Made by a program: the position numbers and the translations under genes
Notes under the pieces: generated by a model
Databases searched by the model: none
The model's input: the letters and a program-made list of their open reading frames with translations, nothing else
Told to the model about the DNA's origin: nothing
NCBI GenBank assembly: GCA_023228145.1
Contig: JALOBU010000014.1
Location: 1 to 64,000, forward strand
Direction: 5' to 3'
Source: Bacteroidales bacterium
GTDB lineage: Bacteria > Bacteroidota > Bacteroidia > Bacteroidales > CAIWKO01
Length of the DNA: 64,000 nt
In this document: piece by piece, positions 18,201-27,295 of the stretch
Layout of the letters: each line of letters opens with the position of its first letter
How positions within the stretch are numbered: position 1 is the first letter of the stretch

Positions 18201-18224
18201 AAAATTTACTTATTCAATAACATC

Positions 18225-18716
18225 TTACTTTTTGCTATTCTGTTTAATTTTTATTTTACGTTTAATGATTTCAGCCCATTTTTCGATGTATTGAAGTTCG
18301 CCTATCAAAGCGGGGTTGTTATCGGAATTATAGAATTCCCATACTATCTGAGGTCTTGTTTTTTCCTTAGCGATAAAGCATAACTCCAGTTTATCAATTA
18401 CCACGGCGCTATTGACTGAACGGCTGGTGTTTAATACTCTGCAATCAGCTATTTCCTCAAGGTTAATATGTTGTTGACTAATTTTGTCGTCATCAAAGCG
18501 GAGAAAAAAAACAAAATCAGACGATTCATCTGTGCCGATTAACAGATCACCACAAAATTCATGTTGGGTGATGTTACAATTATTTTGAGATGCATAATCC
18601 TGCAATACCCGCAGTTTCTTTTTTATTTTTTTCTTTTTACTGATCCTGAAAAATAATATCAGGAGAATAGTTAAAGCAATAACAATAACTAAAGATATAA
18701 TGGTTGTCGTATTCAT
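18225..18716 (-). CDS. Membrane-anchored protein of unknown function
   Basis: 163 residues. One N-terminal helix (about 4-24) is followed by a lysine-rich stretch (SKKKKIKKKL), placing the rest in the cytoplasm. The soluble part has alternating strands (FVFFLRFDDDKISQQHINLEEIADC, AVVIDKLELCFIAKEK) and a C-terminal helix KWAEIIKRKIKIKQ. The layout resembles membrane-anchored PH-like proteins, but I do not recognise the family. A terminator follows. Confidence 0.75.
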   Translation of the reverse strand: MNTTTIISLVIVIALTILLILFFRISKKKKIKKKLRVLQDYASQNNCNITQHEFCGDLLIGTDESSDFVFFLRFDDDKISQQHINLEEIADCRVLNTSRSVNSAVVIDKLELCFIAKEKTRPQIVWEFYNSDNNPALIGELQYIEKWAEIIKRKIKIKQNSKK

Positions 18717-18801
18717 AATTTAAAATATTATAATTAATAAAATCCTAAAGCACTGCAAAGGCAACGCCTAATAATGTTCAATAAAACAGACAGACACCTG
18801 A

Positions 18802-19206
18802 TTACCAGAAATTATGAAAGGGAAATAGGATATTTGTTTTTTTGCGCTGTATCAGAAAATCCATTGAATATAAGATATTCCTGCAAAATCTTCGTCCTAT
18901 GACGCAGCGTATATGTTCATAAATTACTGATAGTTTGCAAAATACTATCCTGATGACTTTAGCTGTCAGGTAGTTTATGTTTTTAACCTGATTTTTACCT
19001 GGTACTGTGTGGCAACGAAGGTCAACAAGAGCAAGGGAGGAATAAAAATCCCTTTCTGCTTTAGTCAAATCCACAAAAACAGCGTTGCCGTAATTTGTAT
19101 TTACGAAACCTGCAGAGATACAGTAAAACAAAATAATAACAAGTATTCCCGTTACCTTTTTAACCTTTTGCATAGTGGTAATAAAGTTTTGCGGCATTTT
19201 CCACAC
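18802..19206 (-). CDS. Hypothetical protein with signal-like N-terminus
   Basis: 134 residues if the first ATG is used; a start at residue 4 (MPQNF) is equally possible. A hydrophobic segment, VTGILVIILFYCISAGF (about 18-34), looks like a signal peptide or membrane anchor. The remainder has several cysteines and no motif I recognise, and its last 40 residues look less protein-like. It begins 34 bases after the stop of the second antiporter gene. The frame may be only partly real. Confidence 0.35.
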   Translation of the reverse strand: MWKMPQNFITTMQKVKKVTGILVIILFYCISAGFVNTNYGNAVFVDLTKAERDFYSSLALVDLRCHTVPGKNQVKNINYLTAKVIRIVFCKLSVIYEHIRCVIGRRFCRNILYSMDFLIQRKKTNILFPFHNFW

Positions 19207-19240
19207 AGTGGAAATCAGTCAAAATTTCACAAGTGATAAA

Positions 19241-20680
19241 CTATTTTACCTGCAGACTGTCCAACACTCCTGATTTCTGCAGTTCTATCATTTTTGCATG
19301 TTCTCTGGCTCCGCATTCCTTTGCGGGGCATGAGATAACAGGCTCTTTATGTACCCTGTTATCTGCAGGTTCCCATCCTATGGTCAAATATAGAACAAAG
19401 AATCCGACAATATATGCCAAAGTTACATGCCAGCCTTTACGAAGCCATAATGTTACATTGCGTGCTTCAGGAAATTTATTGGTAATGGCCACGCCCGCCG
19501 AAGACCCGAACCATATCATTGATCCGCCGAAACCAACGGTATATGCCAGCATGCCCCAATCGTAATGGCCCTGTTCCAGACAGAGTTTGGTAAGGGGAAT
19601 ATTATCAAAAACGGCAGAAACAAAGCCAAGTATGAATGCGGTCGTCCAGGAAGCCTCAGGTAATTTTTCAACGGGCATCATGGATGCACAGGTAACAAGA
19701 CACAGCAGGAATATCGTGCCTTTAACAGCTCCCGGCACTTCTTTCCATGGCAATTTTGTGAAGGTCATCCCGATGATCAAAGCTACCCACACGCCTAAGG
19801 CAGGCATATCGTACAAAAAATTGGAAATGATGGCACAGACAAGAATTAATAATACTACCAGGAGTTTTTTCCAGTCGACCTTTGCTTTTATTTCTGAGGT
19901 TCTGTCGATAGGTTGGAATTTATGCTGCTGATGCGCCGCAAACCACCCCGTAATAACCAGTGCAACAATAGCGGCAATAAATGCATGAAACACATTTAAA
20001 GGACTGACCCCGTCGATCCACATCATGGTAGTGGTGGTGTCGCCGACCACACTTCCCGAGCCGCCGGCATTACTTGCGGCTACTAAAGCAGCGATAAAAC
20101 CAACATGTACTTTATTTTTAAAGACCACCAGTGCAATGGTGCCGCCAATCAAGGCAGCCGCTATATTATCAAGAAATGAGGAGATAAAACAAACAAAAAC
20201 AAGAAGTATAAACGGTCCCATCCAGCCTTTAGGTAAGTATTTCGGAACAATGTCCGGAACGCCTGATTCTTCAAATACTTTTGCGAGCACTGCAAAGCCC
20301 AGTAATAAGCCCAGCAGGTTCAGCAAAGTGCCCCATTCGCCCTGACGCATCCACTCGCCGGAGGCATCCTTGCCAAAAAGCTGGTCGGCAAATGAATTGG
20401 AGCCAAAAAAATGTTCAAATACATGAAAGTCCGGGTCAAATATCAGCTTATAAGCAAATACAACGGTCAATCCTATAACCGCGACCCAGAATGTTTGTTT
20501 GTGGAATACAGCCACACCCACAAGTATCAGGGCAAATAAAATAAACTCCAAAGGAATGCTGCCTATAGAAATTCCATCCGTACTGCCATCGGCAGCCATA
20601 GAAACAGATGGGATCAGAAACAGGAACAAGGTGATAATGGCAACAATTCCCGAACGAAAAAAAGATTTATTGGGTATCAT
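19241..20680 (-). CDS. nhaD: NhaD-type Na+/H+ antiporter, copy 1
   Basis: 479 residues with a signal-like first helix and about 12 membrane helices of the ion-transporter superfamily. Characteristic blocks are FILLVFVCFISSFLDNIAAALIGG, AALVAASNAGGSGSVVGDTTTTMMW and FVSAVFDNIPLTKL. The paired FLDN and FDN motifs are the family's ion-site loops. NhaD exports Na+ or Li+ in exchange for protons. It is a close paralogue of the gene at 21288, sharing long identical blocks and the C-terminal tail motif CPAKEC. The tandem pair sits just downstream of the rnf operon. Confidence 0.95.
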   Translation of the reverse strand: MIPNKSFFRSGIVAIITLFLFLIPSVSMAADGSTDGISIGSIPLEFILFALILVGVAVFHKQTFWVAVIGLTVVFAYKLIFDPDFHVFEHFFGSNSFADQLFGKDASGEWMRQGEWGTLLNLLGLLLGFAVLAKVFEESGVPDIVPKYLPKGWMGPFILLVFVCFISSFLDNIAAALIGGTIALVVFKNKVHVGFIAALVAASNAGGSGSVVGDTTTTMMWIDGVSPLNVFHAFIAAIVALVITGWFAAHQQHKFQPIDRTSEIKAKVDWKKLLVVLLILVCAIISNFLYDMPALGVWVALIIGMTFTKLPWKEVPGAVKGTIFLLCLVTCASMMPVEKLPEASWTTAFILGFVSAVFDNIPLTKLCLEQGHYDWGMLAYTVGFGGSMIWFGSSAGVAITNKFPEARNVTLWLRKGWHVTLAYIVGFFVLYLTIGWEPADNRVHKEPVISCPAKECGAREHAKMIELQKSGVLDSLQVK

Positions 20681-20807
20681 AGATTTAATTTTTATATGAA
20701 TAATTAACTGAAAATATTATTGTCCTGCATTAACAATTATATACAGAACCGACCGAGCATAAGGATGCTCAGAAAGTGATTATTAATAAGCGGCTTTGGG
20801 TATATTT

Positions 20808-21236
20808 TCAGACCCGGAGTACGAAAAATGTTTCGATTCCTGTGAAGTATTGAACAGAAGGAGGAACTATAAACGAACACATTTTTAATTCATGGATTCC
20901 AGTGTAGCGGAAAGCTGTTTTTATTAGGTTCTTATCTGTCTGATTAAAATTGAATGCTTCAACATTATTCAGGCGGATATCTTTAACACTTTCCTTTCCC
21001 GGAAAATTATCAAAAGGATTTGTATCAGAAAACTTTGAGTGAAGATCAACACTTTGATTATCATTTTGATCGTTGGGAGATTCAAAATCATTGGTAAGGG
21101 ATGCCGTGATTATCTTATTTTGATTATTAATTGGTTGAATTAGTTTATTACGCTGGATGTACCCACTAAAAATTAATAAAACGACCAAAATATAAAATGG
21201 CTGCCAATTGAACAGATTAAATTTTCGCTCGTTCAT
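20808..21236 (-). CDS. Hypothetical membrane-anchored protein
   Basis: 142 residues. One helix near the N-terminus (about 12-27: QPFYILVVLLIFSGYIQ) is followed by an Asn/Asp-rich low-complexity region (about 40-85) and a short hydrophobic C-terminus. No family is recognised. It lies between the two antiporter genes, downstream of a terminator, so it may be transcribed separately from the upstream antiporter. The coding call rests on an open frame with a plausible anchor. Confidence 0.45.
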   Translation of the reverse strand: MNERKFNLFNWQPFYILVVLLIFSGYIQRNKLIQPINNQNKIITASLTNDFESPNDQNDNQSVDLHSKFSDTNPFDNFPGKESVKDIRLNNVEAFNFNQTDKNLIKTAFRYTGIHELKMCSFIVPPSVQYFTGIETFFVLRV

Positions 21237-21250
21237 TATTAATCTTTTAA

Positions 21251-21285
21251 AAAAAGAGACTGAATTAATCCAGTCTCTTTTATTT
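21251..21285 (-). terminator. Rho-independent terminator after nhaD copy 2
   Basis: Stem AAAGAGACTG (21253-21262) pairs with CAGTCTCTTT (21271-21280) around an 8-base loop, with a T-run on either side. It directly follows the stop at 21288 on the minus strand and separates the two antiporter genes. Confidence 0.85.
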
Positions 21286-21287
21286 TT

Positions 21288-22691
21288 TTATTTTACAAGT
21301 AAGCTATCGATGACACCTGTTTTTTGTAATTCAAGCATCCTGGCCTCATCCCTTGCTTTACATTCTTTAGCAGGGCAGGTTATTGCCGGTTCTTTATGAC
21401 TTTTATTATCTGCCGGTTCCCAATTCATAATAAACAACAAAACAAAGAAACCAACAATATAAGCCAACGTTACATGCCAGCCTTTTCTGAGCCATAGCAA
21501 AACATTGCGTGCATCCGGAAACTTGTTGGTAATTGCAACGCCGGCAGAAGATCCAAACCATATCATCGAACCGCCGAACCCCACAGAATATGCCAGCATC
21601 CCCCAGTCGTAGTGACCTTGTTCGAGACAGAGTTTGGTAAGAGGAATATTATCGAATACGGCCGAAACAAATCCGAGTATGAAAGCAGTCATCCATGAGG
21701 CAGAGGGTAAGGTTTCCACCGGCATTAATGAAGCAGCCGTAACGAGGCACAGAAGGAAAATGGAACCCTTGATTGACCCGCTGACTTCGTGCCAGGGCAT
21801 TTTACGCATGAATGCCCCGATAATAATGGCAATCCATACGCCAAGGGCCGGCATATCGTAATAAATATTCGATAAGATAGCTCCAACCAGAATCATCAGT
21901 ACAATCAACAGGCGAACCCAGTCGATTTTCACCCCGGTTTTAGCTTCAGAAGTAATACGCTGAAATTTATCCTGCTGATGAGCTGCAAACCAGGCTATTA
22001 TTAATAGTGCTACACCTGCAGCAACAAAGGCATGGAGTACATTGAAGGCTGAAACCCCGTCAATCCACATCATGGTGGTCGTAGTATCACCTACCACGCT
22101 GCCGGATCCTCCCGCATTGCTTGCGGCAACGATACCCGCAATATAACCGACATGTACTTTGTTTTTAAACACCACCAGGGCAATAGTTCCACCGATCATG
22201 GCCGCAGCAATATTATCGAGAAATGATGAAAGAATAAAAACAAAAACAAGCAGCACAAAAGGGCCTTTCCAGTCGTTGGGCAAATATTTAGGGAGAATGT
22301 CAGGAACGCCCGATTCTTCAAATATCTTGGCAAGTAAAGCAAAACCAAGCAGTAAACCTAAAAGGTTCAGCAGAATACCCCATTCGCCCTGACGCATGCT
22401 TTTATCTTTCAGTTGATCAAGAAAGGAATTTTCTCCAAAAAAATGTTCTGCAAAAGGATAGCCGGAAATAAAAAATATTTTATAAAGGATTATGACCGTC
22501 AATCCCGTAATAGCAACCCAGAAGGTCTGTTTGTGGAAAACCGCCACTCCGATCAGTGTCAGAGCAAACAGAATAAATTCAATACGGATACCTCCGATAG
22601 AAGCTCCTGCAGAGCCGCCTTCGGCAAAAGCCCAGAATGGGAGCACCAGCGCGATTATTACAAAGAGCACTTTTAAAATGTTTTTAGACAT
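21288..22691 (-). CDS. nhaD: NhaD-type Na+/H+ antiporter, copy 2
   Basis: 467 residues with the same blocks as copy 1: ILSSFLDNIAAAMIGGTIAL, SNAGGSGSVVGDTTTTMMW and FDNIPLTKLCLEQGHYDWGM. An N-terminal signal-like helix ends near FAEGG. Compared with copy 1, the loop around residues 75-95 is shorter and the tail reads CPAKECKARDEA. It starts 25 bases after the stop of rnfA, so it may be read from the rnf transcript. Its product would exchange Na+ for protons at the membrane that Rnf energises. Confidence 0.95.
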   Translation of the reverse strand: MSKNILKVLFVIIALVLPFWAFAEGGSAGASIGGIRIEFILFALTLIGVAVFHKQTFWVAITGLTVIILYKIFFISGYPFAEHFFGENSFLDQLKDKSMRQGEWGILLNLLGLLLGFALLAKIFEESGVPDILPKYLPNDWKGPFVLLVFVFILSSFLDNIAAAMIGGTIALVVFKNKVHVGYIAGIVAASNAGGSGSVVGDTTTTMMWIDGVSAFNVLHAFVAAGVALLIIAWFAAHQQDKFQRITSEAKTGVKIDWVRLLIVLMILVGAILSNIYYDMPALGVWIAIIIGAFMRKMPWHEVSGSIKGSIFLLCLVTAASLMPVETLPSASWMTAFILGFVSAVFDNIPLTKLCLEQGHYDWGMLAYSVGFGGSMIWFGSSAGVAITNKFPDARNVLLWLRKGWHVTLAYIVGFFVLLFIMNWEPADNKSHKEPAITCPAKECKARDEARMLELQKTGVIDSLLVK

Positions 22692-22716
22692 AGTTTTTAG
22701 TTTATATGTTATACAA

Positions 22717-23292
22717 TTATTTTACTAAACCTGAGAAACCCATAAAGGCAAGTGAAAGCAGCCCGGCTGTAACCAGAGAGATCGGGAAGCCTTTCATGCC
22801 TTTCGGATACCTTGTCGTTTCCATTTGTTCGCGCAAACCTGCCATCAATATCATGGCAAGGGTAAAACCGACAGCAATAGCAGCAGCATAAACCACGCTT
22901 TGAATTAGGTTGTAATCTTTTTGAACAGCTAATATGGCAATACCGAGTACGGCACAGTTGGTGGTGATCAGAGGCAGGTAAATCCCTAATGCCTGATAAA
23001 GGCTGGGAGCTGATTTTTTCAGTATTATCTCGACAATTTGTACAAGGAAAGCAATGATGAAAATAAAACAAATGGTCTGCATAAATTCGATATGCAGCGG
23101 AACCAAAATATAAAATTGAATGAAGTAAGTTACAAAATTGGCGAGTGCCATCACAAATACAACGGCTGCCCCCATACCTATTGAAGTGGAAACCTTGTTG
23201 GAAACTCCAAGGAATGGGCATATTCCCAAAAACTGAGCCAGTACAACATTGTTTACAATGAGTGCCAGAATGATTATTTTAATGAATTCCAT
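22717..23292 (-). CDS. rnfA: Rnf complex subunit A
   Basis: 191 residues, six membrane helices. The N-terminus IILALIVNNVVLAQFLGICPFLGVS and the later ITTNCAVLGIA contain the inverted-repeat NxVxxxxLGxCP and TNCAxLG motifs that hold a membrane-embedded iron-sulfur centre in RnfA/NqrE. It is the last gene of rnfBCDGEA. It pairs with RnfE as an inverted-topology homologue and forms part of the ion path. Confidence 0.96.
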   Translation of the reverse strand: MEFIKIIILALIVNNVVLAQFLGICPFLGVSNKVSTSIGMGAAVVFVMALANFVTYFIQFYILVPLHIEFMQTICFIFIIAFLVQIVEIILKKSAPSLYQALGIYLPLITTNCAVLGIAILAVQKDYNLIQSVVYAAAIAVGFTLAMILMAGLREQMETTRYPKGMKGFPISLVTAGLLSLAFMGFSGLVK

Positions 23293-23305
23293 AGTATGTT
23301 ATATT

Positions 23306-23896
23306 TTATGATTTTGCTTTTATTTTGTTGAATGCGGCAATAAGATAGCCATAGGTCAAAAAAGCGCCCGGAGGAAGTATGAACAATAAAATAGTTTTGG
23401 CATTTTCACTAACCAGTTTAATGTCAAAGATAGAACCGTTACCTAATAATTCCCTTATAGAGCCCATTATTGTTATAGCAAGTGTAAACCCGATACCCAT
23501 TCCAAGTCCGTCTAAAATTGCCGGTAAAACCTTGCTTTTCTGTGCAAAAGCTTCGGCACGGCCAAGGATGATACAGTTTACAACAATCAGTGGAATAAAT
23601 ATCCCCAGAGTTTTATAAAGATCAGGGGTATAGGCTTTCATGACCAAATCGACAATAGTAACAAAAGTGGCAATAATAACAATGAATGCAGCTATACGTA
23701 CCTTGTCGGGAATGAAGTTTTTTAGTAAAGCGATAAACAGGTTAGAGAATACCAGCACAAATGTAGTAGCAGCGCCCATGCCAATGCCGTTAAATGCGGC
23801 AGTTGTTACAGCCAGTGTGGGGCATGTTCCCAGTACAAGCACAAAAGTGGGGTTTTCCCTGAAGATACCGTTTGTAAAATGTTTTAAATTGTTCAT
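23306..23896 (-). CDS. rnfE: Rnf complex subunit E
   Basis: 196 residues with six membrane helices. FTNGIFRENPTFVLVLGTCPTLAV and LIVVNCIILGRAEAFA are the RnfE/NqrD motifs corresponding to those of RnfA. The start overlaps the rnfG stop (ATGA) and has a good ribosome site, AGGAGGT, at 23902-23908. Forms the membrane core with RnfA. Confidence 0.96.
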   Translation of the reverse strand: MNNLKHFTNGIFRENPTFVLVLGTCPTLAVTTAAFNGIGMGAATTFVLVFSNLFIALLKNFIPDKVRIAAFIVIIATFVTIVDLVMKAYTPDLYKTLGIFIPLIVVNCIILGRAEAFAQKSKVLPAILDGLGMGIGFTLAITIMGSIRELLGNGSIFDIKLVSENAKTILLFILPPGAFLTYGYLIAAFNKIKAKS

Positions 23897-24468
23897 TGAT
23901 TACCTCCTTCACTTTTGTTGAAATTTTTCATATATCCGTCATAAGCTTTCTGGGTGGCGTCGCAGAATGCCCGTGATGAGATCGTAGAGGCTGTGATGGC
24001 ATCTACATCGCCGCCGTCTTTCTTAACCAACAGTTTATAATCTTTCGGGTTTTTACCATTGAACTGGTCTTTCCAGTTGGTTTTCATTTTATCGCCAAGG
24101 CCCGGGGTCTCTTTCTGACTGAGGACAGCTATTTTGTTTATGCTGCCATCAGGCATAAGGCCGACCATCAATTCAAAATGTCCGCTGAATCCTTTATCCG
24201 TAAATGTTTTTACAGCGTAACCCACAACGGTTTCCGATTTTTTTCCGATATAATAAGTCAGGCCTTCAATATCTTTTGCGTCAGCGGTAGGATCATTGTC
24301 AAAAGCCGGTAAAACAGCTTTTAATGCATCTATTTCAGCTTTCTTTGAGGAAATCTCAATAGGCCCTTTTGTAACGTTGTAAACAACGCCTAATGCCGCC
24401 GACATCACAAGGGATATCAGGAACAGGCATAATATCATGTTTTTTAATGATGATTGTAGCTTAGCCAT
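23893..24468 (-). CDS. rnfG: Rnf complex flavoprotein subunit G
   Basis: 191 residues: one N-terminal helix (about 10-30) and a periplasm-facing FMN-binding domain. The flavinylation motif DAITASTISS (156-165) places the covalent FMN on Thr162, as in RnfG/NqrC. ETPGLGDKM is also typical. It overlaps the end of rnfD by 8 bases and has the ribosome site GGAGGT at 24477-24482. ApbE, which attaches the FMN, is encoded at 30869. Confidence 0.96.
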   Translation of the reverse strand: MAKLQSSLKNMILCLFLISLVMSAALGVVYNVTKGPIEISSKKAEIDALKAVLPAFDNDPTADAKDIEGLTYYIGKKSETVVGYAVKTFTDKGFSGHFELMVGLMPDGSINKIAVLSQKETPGLGDKMKTNWKDQFNGKNPKDYKLLVKKDGGDVDAITASTISSRAFCDATQKAYDGYMKNFNKSEGGNQ

Positions 24469-25462
24469 TTTTTACTACCTCCCCGAATTTTTTTGGTTTA
24501 AAACCTTTATTGATCAAAGGCACGATTGCATTCATTATTAATATGGCGAACGACACGCCTTCCGGGTATGCGCCCCATACCCTGATAAGAACCGTGAGCA
24601 GCCCGCATCCGATACCGAATATCACCATTCCTGTTTTTGTCATAGGCGATGTTACCATGTCGGTTGCCATAAAGATGGCGCCTAACATAAGGCCTCCGGC
24701 GAGTAAATGGAAAACCGGGTCCACATATTGGGTGGGATCCAGCAGGTAAAGCAGGCCTGTGAAAGCAAAGACAGTTCCGATAAAAGTTACCGGTATATGC
24801 CAGGTGATGATCTTGCGTATCAGCATAAAAAGTCCTCCGAGGATCAGCGCGATGGCTGAAACCTCGCCAAACGAACCGCCCATATTTCCAAGCAACATAT
24901 CAACGTAGGAAGGTACATTCGACATCACATCGGTCATCGAATCTCCTTTGGCGAGTCCTTCTTTAACAACCCCTAAACTTGTCGGGCCGGTAACAGCATC
25001 GACAAGCACGGTGCGGTTCACAAGCGGCAGCGGCCAGGAAGTCATGTTGACAGGGAAAGATATCAGCATGAACACACGCCCTATAAGTGCCGGGTTGAAA
25101 GGGTTTTTCCCAAGGCCGCCGAAAGTCATCTTTGCAACAGCTATAGAAACAATGGCCCCTACAACGATCATCCACACCGGAAGGTTGCTCGGAACGTTCA
25201 GCGCTAACAAAATACCGGTAATTACTGCGGAACCGTTGCCAATGCTATTGGGTTCTTTCAGCATATATTTCTGAATGATAAATTCGACCACCACGCAGGT
25301 AAAGACTGATACTAATGTCAGTAACAACGCGCCAATACCAAAATACCAAAAAGAAACCAGCAAGGCGGGTATCAATGCGATGACCACGCCCCACATGATC
25401 TTTTTTACCGACTGGTCGCCGTGAATATGCGGAGACCCTGATACTGTTAATAAATTTGCCAT
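24461..25462 (-). CDS. rnfD: Rnf complex membrane flavoprotein subunit D
   Basis: 333 residues, about ten membrane helices. The family motif DAVTGPTSLG (155-164) carries the covalently bound FMN at Thr161; GGLGKNPFNPALIGRVF is the other landmark. It works with RnfG in electron transfer across the membrane. Six bases separate it from rnfC. Base composition is visibly more GC-rich than most of the window. Confidence 0.96.
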   Translation of the reverse strand: MANLLTVSGSPHIHGDQSVKKIMWGVVIALIPALLVSFWYFGIGALLLTLVSVFTCVVVEFIIQKYMLKEPNSIGNGSAVITGILLALNVPSNLPVWMIVVGAIVSIAVAKMTFGGLGKNPFNPALIGRVFMLISFPVNMTSWPLPLVNRTVLVDAVTGPTSLGVVKEGLAKGDSMTDVMSNVPSYVDMLLGNMGGSFGEVSAIALILGGLFMLIRKIITWHIPVTFIGTVFAFTGLLYLLDPTQYVDPVFHLLAGGLMLGAIFMATDMVTSPMTKTGMVIFGIGCGLLTVLIRVWGAYPEGVSFAILIMNAIVPLINKGFKPKKFGEVVKNG

Positions 25463-25468
25463 AAATAA

Positions 25469-26797
25469 TTATTTTGCTCTGTTTCTGATAATTTGTCCAA
25501 CTTTATTTTTTGCCATCCTGATGTTTTCAAGCAGCGGCCGGCCCGAAGGGCAGGTAAAAGCACAGGAGCCGCATTCGATACAGTCCGTTACTTTTAGTTC
25601 TTCCGCCATTTCTTCCTGACCAATCTCTGAAGTCTGTGCGATGAGATAGGGTGCAAGTCCCATCGGGCATACAGAAACGCATTTTGCACAACGAATGCAG
25701 TTTTCTGCTTTTGTGCGTTTGGCTTCATTTTCCGGCATCAGCACCAGCCCGGACATACCTTTTACAACAGGTATCTCAAGCGAATTTACGGCCTTGCCCA
25801 TCATGGGGCCGCCGTTGATGATTTTTCCTGTTTCTTCTGGGATGCCTCCGGCTTCTTCTAAAAGTGCGCTGATAGGAGTACCGATGCGGGCCATCAGGTT
25901 GCCGGGATTTTTAACTGATTTTCCGGTAACTGTTACGACACGTTCAAACAAAGGTTTGTTTTTCTGCACAGCTTCGTAAACAGCAAAAGCAGTTCCAACA
26001 TTCTGAACCACACAGCCAACTTCAATGGGAAGTTTGCCTGATGGCACCTCGCGGTTGACAATGGCTTTAATGAGCTGTTTTTCGCCGCCTTGCGGGTATT
26101 TGACTTTTAATGCACAAACGCTGATGCCGTCATGTTTCCTGGATAGTTCTGTGAGATGTGCGATCGCATCAGGTTTGTTATTTTCAATGCCAATGTATGC
26201 CTTGTTTACTCCAAGCGCCTTCATCAGGATTTTTGTTCCAATAATCACTTCTTCTCCTTTTTCGAGCATGATGCGGTGATCGGAAGTGAGGTAAGGCTCA
26301 CATTCTACTGCATTAATAATCAGATGCTCGGCTTTTTTTCCTTCAGGAACCATCAATTTAACATGTGTGGGGAAAGTAGCGCCGCCAAGGCCGACAATAC
26401 CTGCTTCTTTGATGCGGGTGATAATATCTTCCTTGCTTAGCGTGATCTCAGCCTTTAGTTCAGGGCTTTTATCAATGCTTTCCACCCATTCGTCACCCTC
26501 CACATCAATAATGATGCACTTTTTCCGGTAACCGCTGGCATCGGGGGCATCATCAATTTTTACCACCGTTCCTGAAACGGAGGAGTGGATGTTGGAAGAA
26601 ATGAACGATGTGCCCTGAGCAATTAACTGACCTACCAATACCTTGTCACCTTTATTCACCAAAGGAGCTGAAGCAGCTCCCAGGCTTTGAGCCAGGGGTA
26701 TCACGACCGTTTTGGGCAGTGCAATGCTTTTTATCGGTATGCCGGCAGAATGTTTGTTTTCTTCCGGGTGAACACCGCCTAATTTAAAAGTTTTCAA
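25469..26797 (-). CDS. rnfC: Rnf complex subunit C, NADH-binding iron-sulfur flavoprotein
   Basis: 442 residues starting at TTG, a choice supported by the ribosome site AGGAGGA 7 bases upstream. The N-terminal HPEENKHSAGIPI and the FMN/NADH domain with GIVGLGGATFPTHVK match RnfC. Two [4Fe-4S] ferredoxin motifs begin at Cys367 (CIRCAKC..CP) and Cys406 (CIECGSC..CP). It is shorter than proteobacterial RnfC because it lacks the long alanine-rich tail. It oxidises or reduces NAD(H) at the cytoplasmic face. Confidence 0.97.
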   Translation of the reverse strand: MKTFKLGGVHPEENKHSAGIPIKSIALPKTVVIPLAQSLGAASAPLVNKGDKVLVGQLIAQGTSFISSNIHSSVSGTVVKIDDAPDASGYRKKCIIIDVEGDEWVESIDKSPELKAEITLSKEDIITRIKEAGIVGLGGATFPTHVKLMVPEGKKAEHLIINAVECEPYLTSDHRIMLEKGEEVIIGTKILMKALGVNKAYIGIENNKPDAIAHLTELSRKHDGISVCALKVKYPQGGEKQLIKAIVNREVPSGKLPIEVGCVVQNVGTAFAVYEAVQKNKPLFERVVTVTGKSVKNPGNLMARIGTPISALLEEAGGIPEETGKIINGGPMMGKAVNSLEIPVVKGMSGLVLMPENEAKRTKAENCIRCAKCVSVCPMGLAPYLIAQTSEIGQEEMAEELKVTDCIECGSCAFTCPSGRPLLENIRMAKNKVGQIIRNRAK

Positions 26798-26804
26798 ATA
26801 TGAA

Positions 26805-26811
26805 TCCTCCT
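26805..26811 (-). promoter_or_regulatory. Strong ribosome binding site of rnfC (AGGAGGA)
   Basis: AGGAGGA sits 7 bases before the TTG at 26797; there is no in-frame ATG nearby, so it decides the start. Strong Shine-Dalgarno sequences are uncommon elsewhere in this window. Confidence 0.8.
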
Positions 26812-26819
26812 GTATGTTT

Positions 26820-26895
26820 TATTTTTTTATAATTTTCAATTTTCAATGCTCAACTATCAATTTTCAATTTTTAATCCGAAGTGGCGGATTTATTA
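26820..26895. repeat. Degenerate AT-rich repeats on the rnfC side of the inserted gene
   Basis: Repeated AATTTTCAATTTTCAAT-type units are followed by a short stem, AATCCG/CGGATT (26872-26889), which may be a weak terminator for the four-helix-bundle gene. Similar units lie on the other side of that gene. Confidence 0.4.
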
Positions 26896-26908
26896 CCTGA
26901 TAAAATAT

Positions 26909-27274
26909 TTATTTACTGTTATTCTTTTTTGCTGTATTAATACTTTTTCCAATAATTGCGATTAACTCCTCCGTTTCATTATAAATTTCTGATAGTTGAC
27001 CAACCGGCTTTATAATTTCCTTTTTTTTAACTATTTTTAAAATGACTCTGCATTCTTTCAATTCTTTAAGAACAATTCCCAGTTTATGAATGAAATCGGC
27101 TTTGGATTCCGCCGCTTGAGTCTCTCCATAATTTAAAGCAGGTGAATGACAAGCTCTGATTAACTGACCTGCAAGGTAAATTCCCGCTTTTGTGCTTGGT
27201 AATGCCTCAACAATATCAATCATTCTGCAAGTAAAATCCACCAGCCGGTCTTCTAAATCAAATTTTGTTTGCAT
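26909..27274 (-). CDS. Four-helix-bundle (S23 / 23S rRNA IVS-type) protein
   Basis: 121 residues, all helical. The landmarks FDLEDRLVDFTCRMIDIVEALP, GQLIRACHSPALNYGEAQ-like sequence and KADFIHKLGIVLKELKECRVIL identify the small four-helix-bundle family first seen in intervening sequences of 23S rRNA. Its molecular role is unknown. It interrupts the rnf operon between rnfB and rnfC in the same orientation, with 81 and 111 bases of repeat-like spacer, whereas the other rnf genes are overlapping or nearly so. A mobile or acquired cassette is a reasonable inference. Confidence 0.9.
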   Translation of the reverse strand: MQTKFDLEDRLVDFTCRMIDIVEALPSTKAGIYLAGQLIRACHSPALNYGETQAAESKADFIHKLGIVLKELKECRVILKIVKKKEIIKPVGQLSEIYNETEELIAIIGKSINTAKKNNSK

Positions 27275-27295
27275 AATTAAAAAAATTTATCTTCC

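Larger units (their letters stand above)
17802..18224. other. Gene-poor stretch with long inverted repeat, possible micro-ORF and terminator
   Basis: Contains, left to right, AT-rich DNA, the 79-bp inverted repeat at 17942-18020, a possible minus-strand micro-ORF at 18017-18106 and the hairpin terminator at 18171-18200. Nothing else is supported. Confidence 0.6.

Noticed and set aside
22709..23221. 170-codon minus-strand frame overlapping rnfA
   Set aside because: It is the same strand in another frame of rnfA, and rnfA has the full RnfA motifs.
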